A stretch of 13,519 nt of DNA from an uncultured Muribaculaceae bacterium (GTDB lineage Bacteria > Bacteroidota > Bacteroidia > Bacteroidales > Muribaculaceae), in NCBI GenBank assembly GCA_938039795.1, contig CALHWU010000010.1, positions 1 to 13,519 of the forward strand. The letters are read 5' to 3'. Positions 1 through 7,437 of the stretch are shown here, piece by piece. How positions within the stretch are numbered: position 1 is the first letter of the stretch; each line of letters opens with the position of its first letter. Below the pieces are notes generated by a model that ran no database searches, was not told the DNA's origin, and worked only from the letters and a program-made list of their open reading frames with translations. The position numbers and the translations under genes were made by a program.

Positions 1-61
1 CTTCCTTCATCTGAACATCAGACAAAACGGGAGTTAAAATGAAAACGGTTTCGTACTTCAT
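1..61 (-). CDS. rpsF: Ribosomal protein S6, N-terminal 20 codons (runs off left edge)
   Basis: The reverse complement of 61..1 translates as MKYETVFILTPVLSDVQMKE. This matches the start of Bacteroidetes S6, whose first strand begins M(N/K)xYETVFILTPVLSD. S6 is a small-subunit protein that binds 16S rRNA as a heterodimer with S18; in this phylum rpsF usually heads an rpsF-rpsR-rplI operon, whose remainder would lie left of the window. The ATG at 61..59 is chosen because family members begin with MxxYE. An in-frame ATG at 109 would add 16 residues with no family support. The frame is open to the edge and the gene is partial only because the window ends. A promoter and a candidate leader hairpin lie upstream. 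Confidence 0.93.
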   Translation of the reverse strand, partial: MKYETVFILTPVLSDVQMKE

Positions 62-114
62 GTTCTTTGGGTTGGTAATGAATTTGATTGTCTTTATGCC
101 TTGCCTCATGCCTC

Positions 115-133
115 GCCGACCTGTTAGCCGGGC
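115..133 (-). promoter_or_regulatory. Candidate S6:S18-type autoregulatory leader hairpin
   Basis: In the predicted rpsF 5' leader the minus strand can fold as GCC(C)GGC / GTCGGC around a TAACAG loop. That gives six base pairs, one of them G-U, with a single bulged C inside a CCCGG run. Many bacteria control rpsF by binding of the S6:S18 complex to a leader hairpin carrying a conserved CCG motif. The position in the leader and the CCG content fit that idea, but I matched this by eye and did not compare it with a covariance model. It could be an incidental fold in GC-rich DNA. Confidence 0.35.
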
Positions 134-154
134 CGACATGCCGCAAAAGCGCCG

Positions 155-186
155 CAAAGTTACGAATTTTCCTTCAAATCAGCAAA
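155..186 (-). promoter_or_regulatory. rpsF promoter (Bacteroidetes -33/-7 type)
   Basis: Reading leftward, TTTG (186..183) is followed by a 20-base spacer and TAACTTTG (162..155). This is a full match to the TTTG / TAnnTTTG consensus of the Bacteroidetes primary sigma factor. Transcription would start near 148 and give a leader of about 85-90 bases before the rpsF ATG at 61. Confidence 0.75.
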
Positions 187-206
187 CATTTTTCGTCCAC
201 CGGTTT

Positions 207-349
207 TTACAGGAATTTCTTGTACTCCACGGGGGTGATTTTCAAGAATTGCGGCAGATATTCCTCCCAGGCGTCGAGCATGCGCCGGGCCAGCCGTTGC
301 CCTGCCTGTTCCAGATATAGGCGATGCCGCCGCTCATGCCGGCGCCTCC
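207..349 (-). pseudogene. gltB: Remnant of the 3' end of glutamate synthase large subunit
   Basis: Two short segments in different frames resemble the end of GltB. In one frame, from about 349, the translation reads GGAGMSGGIAYIW, like the GxxxGMTGGxAYV element of the C-terminal GXGXG domain. In a second frame, ending at the stop codon 209..207, it reads ARRMLDAWEEYLPQF and then LKITPVEYKKFL, like the GltB C-terminus (xRRILDNWxxYLPxFxKVxPxxYKK). In intact GltB these elements are separated by roughly 50-60 residues; here fewer than 10 codons lie between them. The deletion plus frame change, and the loss of everything upstream, mark a dead fragment. GltB would transfer the glutamine amide to 2-oxoglutarate. 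The family assignment is from memory of the motif. Confidence 0.7.
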
Positions 350-441
350 GGCACGAAGAAGAGCCGCGAGAAATCGATACGGTCGGCTCATATATTTTTG
401 AAAAAGTCGGTCGAGAAACCATAACAACACTGTTTTTTATC

Positions 442-449
442 TAACTTTG
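442..449 (+). promoter_or_regulatory. Probable -7 box for the GH20-nhaC transcript
   Basis: TAACTTTG lies 29 bases before the GH20 ATG and matches the TAnnTTTG -7 consensus. No TTTG or TTG is found 19-21 bases upstream; the stretch there reads ACCATAAC. The -33 half is therefore weak or absent, and the promoter may need an activator or be modest in strength. Confidence 0.5.
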
Positions 450-478
450 CATTTCTGTTAACCAACAAACACGTCGCA

Positions 479-2302
479 ATGAATCCATTGACAGTCGCCG
501 CCGTGCTGGCGATGATAGCGCCCCCGGTCGCGGCCGCCGCAGAAGAGCTGCCGCTCATACCGATGCCCCGGTCAGTAGAGTTGTCGGCCGAAAATCCCGT
601 ATGGCCATCCGACACCGCCCCGCGGGTGACCGTCAGCCCGCTCTCCGCGCCGCTTCAGGGACACCCCGAAGGCTATCTGCTGGCCGTCACCCCCTCCGGC
701 ATCACCATAGAGGCTGCCGACAGCGCGGGCGCGTTGTGGGCACGGCAGACGCTCAGGCAGCTGCGCCGCCCCGACGGCTCCTACCCGCAGGTGAAGATCG
801 CCGACTGGCCCGAATTTCCGATAAGAGGCTTCATGTACGACGACGGTCGCAACTTCGCGGGAGTCGACCGCATAAAAGGCTATCTCGACCTGATGGCCGC
901 CTACAAGCTCAACTTGTTTCAGTGGCATCTCACCGACCGTCCGGCCTGGCGGATAGAGAGCAAGGCATACCCGCGGCTCAACGACGGGAAGTTCCAGCGG
1001 CCCGGCCGCGACCAGGGGCGATTTTATACCTACGACGAGATCCGCGACGTCATAACCTACGCCCGCGACCGCGGCATCACGGTCCTCCCCGAGATCGACA
1101 TTCCGGGCCACAGCGACTATTTCCTGACCGCTTTCGGCCAGCCGATGGACAGCGAGGCCGGGCGCCGTATCCTTGAGGAGTGCATCGGCGAATTCTGCCG
1201 CGAGATACCCGCTACGCTCTGCCCTTACCTGCATATCGGCTCCGACGAGGTGCACATAAAAGATCAGGAGGGCTTCATGGCGTGGGCGCAGGAGCTCGTC
1301 AGGAGCCACGGACGCACCGCCATGGTGTGGGATCCGGGACTGCCCGCCGACAGCCTCACCATAAGACAGCTCTGGAGAAACGCCGCCGGCGACAAGGCGC
1401 AGTATCCCGCTTCCGTCAGATACGTCGACTCCGCCATGGGTTATCTGAATCTCTTCGATCCGCTGCTCATGCCAGCGCGGCTCTTTTTCCATCAGATCGG
1501 AGGCACCGGGCGACACGACGGCAACTGCCTGGGCGGGATAATCTGCCTTTGGAACGACGTGAGAGTCGCCGACAAGGATCTCACCGCGCGCCACAACGGC
1601 CTGGCAGGAGGCGTCATGGCCTTCGGCGAGCGCGCCTGGTCGGGACCGGCTCCCGATCGCCGGGAATCCGCGCCGACCATCCTGCCCGCGCCCTCCGACA
1701 GCGCCATGACGGCTTTCGAACGCTTCCAGCAGCGCATGGCGGCCCACCGCACGCGCGTCCCGGCCGGGGAGATGGACTACTGGGCGCCACTGCACGCTCC
1801 GGAATGGCTCGTGGAGATCGACGCCGACACGCTCAGCCGGTCGTTCACGGCCTACGGCGACGTGCTTGACCTCGACGCTCTGTGCGCCGCCCGCGGCATA
1901 CCCCCCGCGCTCCCCGTCGAATGCCGTCTGACACGGACCATCAGCAGCGACGCCGACACCGTGCGCTGCTTCAGGATCGGCTTCGAAGCCCCCGCCCGCT
2001 CCAACCGCATCTCCGACGGCATCGCGCCGCAGGGCCGCTGGCCCAACTACGGCACCGTGAGCGTCAACGGCACGCCCATCGATCCGCCGGCATGGAACGA
2101 ACCTGACACCTACCGCTATCACTACAACACGTGGGCGCGCCCCGAGGAGGAACTTCCCTACACCGACGAACAGCTCTACTGGATGCGGCCGCCGGTGCCC
2201 GTGGCGCTCCGGCGAGGCGACAACACCGTCGTCATCACCCTGCGCCGGCACTTCCGCGGACAGCGCTTCCAGGCCGCTTTCATCGAAGCGCTTCCTGACT
2301 GA
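479..2302 (+). CDS. GH20 beta-N-acetylhexosaminidase, secreted
   Basis: This is a 607-residue glycoside hydrolase family 20 protein, expected to release terminal beta-linked GlcNAc or GalNAc from glycans or peptidoglycan by substrate-assisted catalysis. Residues 1-20 form a short hydrophobic, Ala-rich signal-like segment that lacks the usual N-terminal lysines, so secretion is likely but not certain. Residues about 22-113 fit the GH20b-type N-terminal domain. The (beta/alpha)8 barrel begins near FPIRGFMYDD (113-122), with FQWHLTD (147-153) and PEIDIPGHSD (204-213). HIGSDEVH (252-259) carries the catalytic Asp256-Glu257 pair; the usual Gly before Asp is Ser here. CLWNDV and AFGERAWSG supply the late-barrel aromatics. 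About 200 C-terminal residues are an accessory region I cannot name. No upstream ATG exists in frame. The nhaC gene follows after 23 bases, probably on the same transcript. Confidence 0.9.
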   Translation: MNPLTVAAVLAMIAPPVAAAAEELPLIPMPRSVELSAENPVWPSDTAPRVTVSPLSAPLQGHPEGYLLAVTPSGITIEAADSAGALWARQTLRQLRRPDGSYPQVKIADWPEFPIRGFMYDDGRNFAGVDRIKGYLDLMAAYKLNLFQWHLTDRPAWRIESKAYPRLNDGKFQRPGRDQGRFYTYDEIRDVITYARDRGITVLPEIDIPGHSDYFLTAFGQPMDSEAGRRILEECIGEFCREIPATLCPYLHIGSDEVHIKDQEGFMAWAQELVRSHGRTAMVWDPGLPADSLTIRQLWRNAAGDKAQYPASVRYVDSAMGYLNLFDPLLMPARLFFHQIGGTGRHDGNCLGGIICLWNDVRVADKDLTARHNGLAGGVMAFGERAWSGPAPDRRESAPTILPAPSDSAMTAFERFQQRMAAHRTRVPAGEMDYWAPLHAPEWLVEIDADTLSRSFTAYGDVLDLDALCAARGIPPALPVECRLTRTISSDADTVRCFRIGFEAPARSNRISDGIAPQGRWPNYGTVSVNGTPIDPPAWNEPDTYRYHYNTWARPEEELPYTDEQLYWMRPPVPVALRRGDNTVVITLRRHFRGQRFQAAFIEALPD

Positions 2303-2325
2303 TCGCCCACTCACTGCCTGTAATC

Positions 2326-3636
2326 ATGAACCAGACCGAAATAATCTCCGCGCGCAGGGGCTGGATGGCCCTCTCGCCGATGATATTGTTCCTTACCTTG
2401 TACGTCGCCGTCTCGGCCGTGATCGGCGACTTCTATAAGATGCCGATAGCCGTGGCTCTGACCGTCGCCTCGGCCTGGGGCGTCGGAGTGGTGCTTCGCG
2501 ACCGCAATCTGACCGACCGCATAGGCATCTTCTCGCGTGCCGCCGGGCATCCCGACATATTATATATGATCTGGATCTTCGTGCTCGCGGGAGCCTTCGC
2601 ATCCATGGCCAAGGAGATCGGCGCGGTCGACGCCACGGTGGCGCTGACGCTTGAGATCTTCCCGCCTCAGCTGCTGCTGGCCGGCATGTTTCTCGCCGCA
2701 TGCTTCATATCGCTGTCGGTAGGCACCTCGGTGGGCACAGTCGTGGCCCTCGCGCCGCTCGCCGCCGAAATGGCCGGGGCTGCCGGATCGCCTGTGGCGG
2801 TCTATGTGGCAGCTGTGATCGGAGGAGCCTTTTTCGGCGACAACCTGTCGTTCATCTCCGACACCACCATAGCGGCCACCCGCACCCAGGGTTGCCGCAT
2901 GGATGAGAAATTCCGCGCCAATCTGCGCATCGTGGCCCCGGCCGCACTCGTCACCTTCATAGCCTACATGGTCATCGGCGCCGACGCCGCTCCGGCCGCT
3001 TCTCCATTGTCCGCTCTCAGCGGCCCGTCGGGGTGGCTCATCACCCCCTATCTGCTGATCATCGCCCTGGCTGCCGGAGGAGTCAACGTTGCCATAGTGC
3101 TCGTGGCCGGCATCACCGTCACTTTCGCCCTTGGGATCGCATACGGTCACGGCCCTCTTGAGCTATGCGGCCATATGGGCGCCGGCATCGACTCAATGGG
3201 CAACCTCATCATCATCACCCTCATGGCGGCAGGGCTTCTCGGCGTCATCAAAGCCGCAGGGGGCATCGACTACCTGCTGCAGAGGCTGACGGCACGCATC
3301 ACCGGAGTGCGCGGAGCGCAGGGCTGCGTGGCCCTCTTGGTGGGCATCGTCAACCTCTGCACAGCCAACAACACCGTAGCCATCATCACCGTAGGGCATA
3401 TAAGCCGCGACATCGCGGCCACCTACGGCATATCGCCCCGCAAGACAGCCTCGCTGCTCGACACCGCCTCATGCATTGTGCAGGCACTCATACCTTACGG
3501 AGCACAGACTCTTCTGGCCACGGCGCTTGCCGGAATCTCCCCCGCGGCACCCTGGCCCTACATGGTCTATCCCTGGGCGCTCGCCGTCAGCGTAGGCATT
3601 TCGGTGGCCTGGATAAGAAAAAAGCGAAAAAATTAA
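2326..3636 (+). CDS. nhaC: NhaC-family Na+/H+ antiporter
   Basis: This 436-residue polytopic inner-membrane protein has roughly ten or more hydrophobic segments spread along its whole length. The signature GAFFGDNLSFISDTTI (167-182), together with SVGTSVGTVVALAPL (131-145) and NLCTANNTVAI in the C-terminal half, is characteristic of the NhaC antiporter family. That family exchanges cytoplasmic Na+ for external protons and supports sodium and pH balance. The length is slightly short compared with many NhaC members (450-480) but no core element is visibly missing. The C-terminus is basic (RKKRKN) and probably cytoplasmic. The start at 2326 is the first ATG after the GH20 stop; Met14 is an alternative. 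Substrate specificity cannot be read from the sequence, and related NhaC-type proteins can carry organic acids or amino acids instead. Confidence 0.85.
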   Translation: MNQTEIISARRGWMALSPMILFLTLYVAVSAVIGDFYKMPIAVALTVASAWGVGVVLRDRNLTDRIGIFSRAAGHPDILYMIWIFVLAGAFASMAKEIGAVDATVALTLEIFPPQLLLAGMFLAACFISLSVGTSVGTVVALAPLAAEMAGAAGSPVAVYVAAVIGGAFFGDNLSFISDTTIAATRTQGCRMDEKFRANLRIVAPAALVTFIAYMVIGADAAPAASPLSALSGPSGWLITPYLLIIALAAGGVNVAIVLVAGITVTFALGIAYGHGPLELCGHMGAGIDSMGNLIIITLMAAGLLGVIKAAGGIDYLLQRLTARITGVRGAQGCVALLVGIVNLCTANNTVAIITVGHISRDIAATYGISPRKTASLLDTASCIVQALIPYGAQTLLATALAGISPAAPWPYMVYPWALAVSVGISVAWIRKKRKN

Positions 3637-3721
3637 CATCCCGATGCAACTTTTCACTCTTTGGCACGACAAATATAATAAACCTCTGAATTCATTAACA
3701 TAACTTCAATACATCAACAGT

Positions 3722-6550
3722 ATGAAAATCATGAAATGCCTCGCATCGCTGCTGATCGCCGCCCTGCTCCCCGCAGTGGCCGCCAAGGCACAGGAGATGC
3801 CGCAGCTTCCTGTCGACAAGGAAGTGCGCATAGGCAAGCTGCCCAACGGGCTCACCTACTACATCCGTCACAACGAGTATCCCAAAGGCCAGGCCGACTT
3901 CTACATAGCCCAGAAAGTGGGCTCCATGCAGGAGGAGGACAACCAGGCCGGACTCGCCCACTTCCTGGAGCACATGTGCTTCAACGGCACCACACACTTC
4001 CCCGGCAAGGATCTGATCAACTATCTCGAATCGGTAGGAGTGAAGTTCGGCTACAACCTCAACGCTCGCACCGGATTTGACTACACGATCTACAACATCA
4101 GCAACGTGCCAGTGGCCCGCACCGGCGTGCAGGACTCCTGCCTGCTGATCCTCCACGACTGGGCCAACGACCTGCTCCTGCTCCCCGAGGAGATCGACGC
4201 CGAGCGCGCCGTCATCCACGAGGAATGGCGCCAGAGCAACGTCGGCCAGATGCGCATACTCGAGAAGCTGCTCCCGGTCATCTATCAGGACGAGAAGTAT
4301 GGCCATCGCCTCCCCATCGGCACGATGGAGGTGGTCGACAACTTCCCCTACCAGGCGCTCCGCGACTACTATGAGACCTGGTACCGCCCCGACCTGCAGG
4401 GCATAATCGTGGTGGGTGACATCGACCCCGACCGCATCGAGGCCAGGATCAAGGAGATGTTCTCCGACATCGAGATGCCGGAAAATCCCAAGGAGCGCAT
4501 CTACTATCCTGTCAGCGACAACAAGGGCACCATCTACGCCATCGGCCACGACAAGGAGCAGCAGAACTCCCTCCTCCAGCTCATGATCAAGACCGACGCG
4601 TTCCCCAAAGAGCTCCGCAACACTCCGGCTTTCTACGCCCAGAAGTATGTCGAGGCAATGATCACCGACATGCTCAACACCCGTCTGGCCGACATCGCCG
4701 CTAAGCCCGACGCACCCTTCGCCGCAGCGCAGGTATCGATGGGCGAATTCTTCATCTCGCAGACCAAGGACGCCCTCGACGTCTTCGCAATGCCCAAGGA
4801 CGCCGACCATCCCAAGGCGCTCGCCGCAGCCTACCGCGAGCTCCTGCGCGCTATCCGCGGCGGATTCACCGTCAGCGAGTATGACCGCGCCCGCAGCGAA
4901 TACCTCTCGCGCATGGAGAAGGCATTCAACAACCGCAAGCAGTGCGAATCGTCGCGCTACGTCAATGAATACGTCGACAACTTCATCAAGGGCGATCCCA
5001 TTCCCGGCATCGAGGCTGAATGGCCCATGGTGCAGATGATAGCCCAGAACGTGCAGGTTGCACAGATCAACCAGGCCATGTCGATGGTGCAGACCTCCGA
5101 CAACCGCGTGCTCCTGGCCCTCCTCCCGGATAACGCCGAGGGCAAGTATCCCACCGAACAGGAATTTGCCGACGCCCTCGCGGCTGTCGACGGCGAAACC
5201 ATCGAGCCGTTTGTCGACGAAGTGAAGGCCGAGCCCCTCATTCCGGAGATGCCCAAGTCCGGCACGATCGTCAAGACGGTCGACAATCCGCAGTGGGGCA
5301 CCATCGAATGGACCCTCTCCAACGGCGCCAAGGTCGTAGTCAAGAAAACCAATTTCAAGGACGACGAGATACTCTTCTCGGCAGTGGCCAATGGCGGACA
5401 CGCGCCCCAGTTCGGCGACGCCTACGCCCCCTCGCTCCTCTTCATGAACGACGCCCTGCAGCAGCACGGCCTCGGCACCTACTCCAACATGGATCTCCAG
5501 AAATACCTTGCCGGCAAGCAGGCCGGAGTCAGCGTAAGATGGAGCGCCTTCAGCCGCACTCTCAGCGGCAACACCACCCCCAAGGATCTCCCGACGCTCA
5601 TGGAGCTGATCTACATGAACTTCAAGGATGTCAACTTCACTGAGGACGAGTTTGCCGCTCTCCAGAAGACCTCGGCATCGGCCATCCGCAATCAGGAGGC
5701 CAACCCTGCCTTCCAGTTCAACGTCAATGCCGTCAAGACCCTCTACGGCGGCCGCTCGCCCCGCGCGGCCGTGATGACCGTCAGCGACGTCGAGAAGGCC
5801 GACCGCGCCCAGATCATCGAGATCTGCCACGCCATGACCGCCAACGCAGCCGACTTCACATTCTCATTCGTTGGCAACGTCGACGTGGAGAAGCTCCGTC
5901 CGCTCGTAGAACAGTACATAGCCAGCCTCCCCGGCGATCCCGCCACCGCTGTGAAGAAAGTCAAGGAGTATGATCCGGCGCTCCTCTTCCTCGAAGGAAG
6001 CCGCGCCGACAATTATACCGTCAAGATGGAGACTCCGCAGACCTACGTGGCTGTCACCGAAGTAGCCACGCTCCCCGACAACAGCCGCAACGCACAGCTC
6101 ACATCCGTGGCCTCGCAGATACTCTCGCGCCGCCTCAACGACATCGTCCGCGAGAAAGAGGGAGCCGTCTACTCAATCGGCGCCTACGGCAGCATGGATC
6201 TCGGCACGCCCCAGAACGTAGTCATCCAGTCGGCATTCCCCATGAAGCCGGAGCTTAAGGACAAGGTGCTCGGCATCATCCGCGAGCAGTTCGACCTTCT
6301 CGCCACCGACATCAAGCCCGAGGAGCTCGCACGCGTGCAGGAATACATGGTGAAAAACTTCACCGAAGGCAAGGAGAAGAACGGCAACTGGCTCGGAGCC
6401 CTCAACACATGGCACCGCACCGGCATCGATACCTTCAACGACAACATCGCCACCATCAACGCCATCACTGTCGACGACGTAAAGGCATTCGCCAAGGAGA
6501 TGCTCGACAAAGGCAGCTACATCGTAGTCACCCTCGATCCCGAAGAGTAA
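3722..6550 (+). CDS. M16 family zinc metallopeptidase (pitrilysin/PqqL-like), secreted
   Basis: This 942-residue protein has a Sec-type signal peptide (1 to about 24: lysines, then a Leu/Ala-rich core ending AKA before Gln24). It is therefore expected in the periplasm or at the outer membrane. The inverted zinc motif HFLEH (80-84) is followed by Glu161 in ERAVIHEE, the spacing (HxxEH plus 77) expected for the third zinc ligand of M16 peptidases. Two M16 units are visible: an active N-terminal half and a C-terminal half beginning near WTLSNGAKVVVKK that lacks HxxEH, as in PqqL and pitrilysin. Such enzymes degrade peptides inside a closed chamber; the substrate here is unknown. Length is normal for the single-chain form. 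The gene has its own 85-base upstream gap without a clear promoter box, and ends at a strong terminator. Confidence 0.92.
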   Translation: MKIMKCLASLLIAALLPAVAAKAQEMPQLPVDKEVRIGKLPNGLTYYIRHNEYPKGQADFYIAQKVGSMQEEDNQAGLAHFLEHMCFNGTTHFPGKDLINYLESVGVKFGYNLNARTGFDYTIYNISNVPVARTGVQDSCLLILHDWANDLLLLPEEIDAERAVIHEEWRQSNVGQMRILEKLLPVIYQDEKYGHRLPIGTMEVVDNFPYQALRDYYETWYRPDLQGIIVVGDIDPDRIEARIKEMFSDIEMPENPKERIYYPVSDNKGTIYAIGHDKEQQNSLLQLMIKTDAFPKELRNTPAFYAQKYVEAMITDMLNTRLADIAAKPDAPFAAAQVSMGEFFISQTKDALDVFAMPKDADHPKALAAAYRELLRAIRGGFTVSEYDRARSEYLSRMEKAFNNRKQCESSRYVNEYVDNFIKGDPIPGIEAEWPMVQMIAQNVQVAQINQAMSMVQTSDNRVLLALLPDNAEGKYPTEQEFADALAAVDGETIEPFVDEVKAEPLIPEMPKSGTIVKTVDNPQWGTIEWTLSNGAKVVVKKTNFKDDEILFSAVANGGHAPQFGDAYAPSLLFMNDALQQHGLGTYSNMDLQKYLAGKQAGVSVRWSAFSRTLSGNTTPKDLPTLMELIYMNFKDVNFTEDEFAALQKTSASAIRNQEANPAFQFNVNAVKTLYGGRSPRAAVMTVSDVEKADRAQIIEICHAMTANAADFTFSFVGNVDVEKLRPLVEQYIASLPGDPATAVKKVKEYDPALLFLEGSRADNYTVKMETPQTYVAVTEVATLPDNSRNAQLTSVASQILSRRLNDIVREKEGAVYSIGAYGSMDLGTPQNVVIQSAFPMKPELKDKVLGIIREQFDLLATDIKPEELARVQEYMVKNFTEGKEKNGNWLGALNTWHRTGIDTFNDNIATINAITVDDVKAFAKEMLDKGSYIVVTLDPEE

Positions 6551-6576
6551 CCTTTACATTATACAGTCCGACCAAA

Positions 6577-6624
6577 GACTGCGGCATGACCCCTCTCAGG
6601 AATCATGCCGCAGTCGCTTTTTAT
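6577..6624 (+). terminator. Intrinsic terminator after the M16 peptidase gene
   Basis: A perfect 13-base-pair stem (6577-6589 GACTGCGGCATGA with 6603-6615) closes a 13-base loop and is followed by CTTTTT. It begins 27 bases after the stop codon. It should stop transcription before the AT-rich islet; the minus-strand tail is only weakly T-rich (TCTTTGG). Confidence 0.88.
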
Positions 6625-6742
6625 GGGGATGGTGACAAATCACCGGTGCTATACCAGGCGTTTCAAATGCCGGCTTCAAATACTTGCTTTATTTCCATAA
6701 TTACTCATTTGCCCAATCGTGCGTAAATTGACAAGAGAGCCT

Positions 6743-7011
6743 TTACACACCGGCAACCTGAAGGATGGGAATACCAAATGCATTCTCGATTGATGAAATT
6801 GTCTCAATCGTGAAATTGTGGGTGCCTCGCATCCATTTGCTGATTTCGGATTCCTTCTTGCCAAGCATGTTGGCGAGGTCTTTTTGTTTAAGTCCTTTTC
6901 TTCCAGAATACTGTGAATCCTATCCACTATCAGGAAAGACAGGTCAACTCGCCGTCGGACATCGGGAGAAACTTGAGCCCGACGAGCTTCTATGAGACTA
7001 CTTCTTTTCAT
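6743..7011 (-). pseudogene. XRE-type HTH regulator/antitoxin, frameshifted
   Basis: The start at 7011 gives MKRSSLIEARRAQV and continues to HSILEEK, then leaves the conserved frame at an A4 run (plus-strand TTTT at 6896-6899). Reading one base back restores GLKQKDLANMLGKKESEI, then SKWMRGTHNFTIETISSI, then ENAFGIPILQ, ending at TAA 6745..6743. This is a typical Cro/C1-type helix-turn-helix of the kind found in antitoxins encoded after HigB-like toxins. The repaired protein would be 89 residues. As sequenced, the frame runs on to 6676 with 111 codons of unrelated tail, so recognition helix and fold are lost. The start overlaps the stop of the upstream toxin-like gene by 14 bases, implying translational coupling. 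A sequencing error in the homopolymer or recoding at the A-AAG site are alternatives. Confidence 0.72.
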
Positions 7012-7417
7012 CGCGGGTAAAATTTAGGTTTCCAATAATTTCTTTATCTATAATATAGAGTGTACCGTTGGACAGTCTTGATGAAATAAACCGACTTGTA
7101 TCAACAAGCGTCTCCACATAATCTGACAATGTTTCACTGTCCTGCCAAGTGGCACAGTCTTTGACATCTCCGTTGCCGAAGATAAGGATCTTGTCTGAAA
7201 GCCTAATGCAGTAAAGGCGCAGATTGCTTGTCTCAATATGTATCGCGCTGACACCATCACCATACTTTCCCTCATATCGGAAATACCTTGCTAATGCTCC
7301 GCTTTCGCCAATCCTGTCAAGCCAAGCGATTATTGTGTCAATGTCCTCATAAGGCCGTAAAGGCAGTGATAAAATAAGCCAATATCCAATCAGTCCAGAA
7401 ACAGACAGACTGAACAA
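6998..7417 (-). CDS. Toxin-like protein (RelE/HigB-like, uncertain), probably N-terminally truncated
   Basis: The open frame is 139 codons with no ATG; the only start the frame offers near its 5' end is TTG at 7417. Residues 37-51 (GESGALARYFRYEGK) and 66-83 (LRLYCIRLSDKILIFGNG) resemble small Bacteroidetes proteins encoded directly before XRE-type genes. In those proteins, as I recall them, a charged helix leads into an Arg-rich beta sheet like that of RelE/HigB mRNA interferases. In such relatives about 25-30 residues precede the part matching PYEDIDTIIAWLD (22-34). Here that region is an unrelated hydrophobic stretch directly abutting the der hairpin, and no good promoter is present. I infer a 5'-truncated, probably silent toxin gene. 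The gene is much more AT-rich than its neighbours (7021-7080 is 30% G+C). The toxin function is an inference from context. Confidence 0.55.
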   Translation of the reverse strand: MFSLSVSGLIGYWLILSLPLRPYEDIDTIIAWLDRIGESGALARYFRYEGKYGDGVSAIHIETSNLRLYCIRLSDKILIFGNGDVKDCATWQDSETLSDYVETLVDTSRFISSRLSNGTLYIIDKEIIGNLNFTRDEKK

Positions 7418-7437
7418 TAAAAGTTAGTATACGATAA

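Noticed and set aside
62..109. Sixteen-codon in-frame extension of rpsF starting at ATG 109
   Set aside because: S6 proteins begin at MxxYETVF; the extension is not family-like and would occupy the leader.
39..444. Plus-strand frames of 93 and 118 codons at the left edge
   Set aside because: They overlap rpsF, its promoter and the gltB remnant in antisense, and their translations are low-complexity without domains.
572..2314. 580-codon open frame antisense to the GH20 gene
   Set aside because: Same effect of GC-rich codon usage; the sense strand has all GH20 motifs in order.
3637..3721. Possible promoter for the M16 gene (TAACTTCA at 3701, TTTG at 3660)
   Set aside because: The -7 candidate has two mismatches at its most conserved end and the TTTG is not at a workable distance, so no promoter is called in this gap.
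3695..5830. 711-codon open frame antisense to the M16 peptidase gene
   Set aside because: The plus strand encodes a protein with signal peptide and full zinc site. The antisense frame is an open shadow created by GC-rich codon bias, and its translation is a compositionally odd Val/Leu/Gly/Asp/Glu/His mix with no domain.
6631..6644. GGTGA-CAAA-TCACC hairpin downstream of the HTH pseudogene
   Set aside because: Only a five-pair stem with no T tract on the minus strand (ATCCCCAT follows); too weak to call a terminator.
6551..6749. Short repeat CCTTTACA at 6551 and 6740 as possible insertion duplication
   Set aside because: Eight bases is too short, and the second copy lies inside the HTH gene end rather than at an islet boundary; likely chance.
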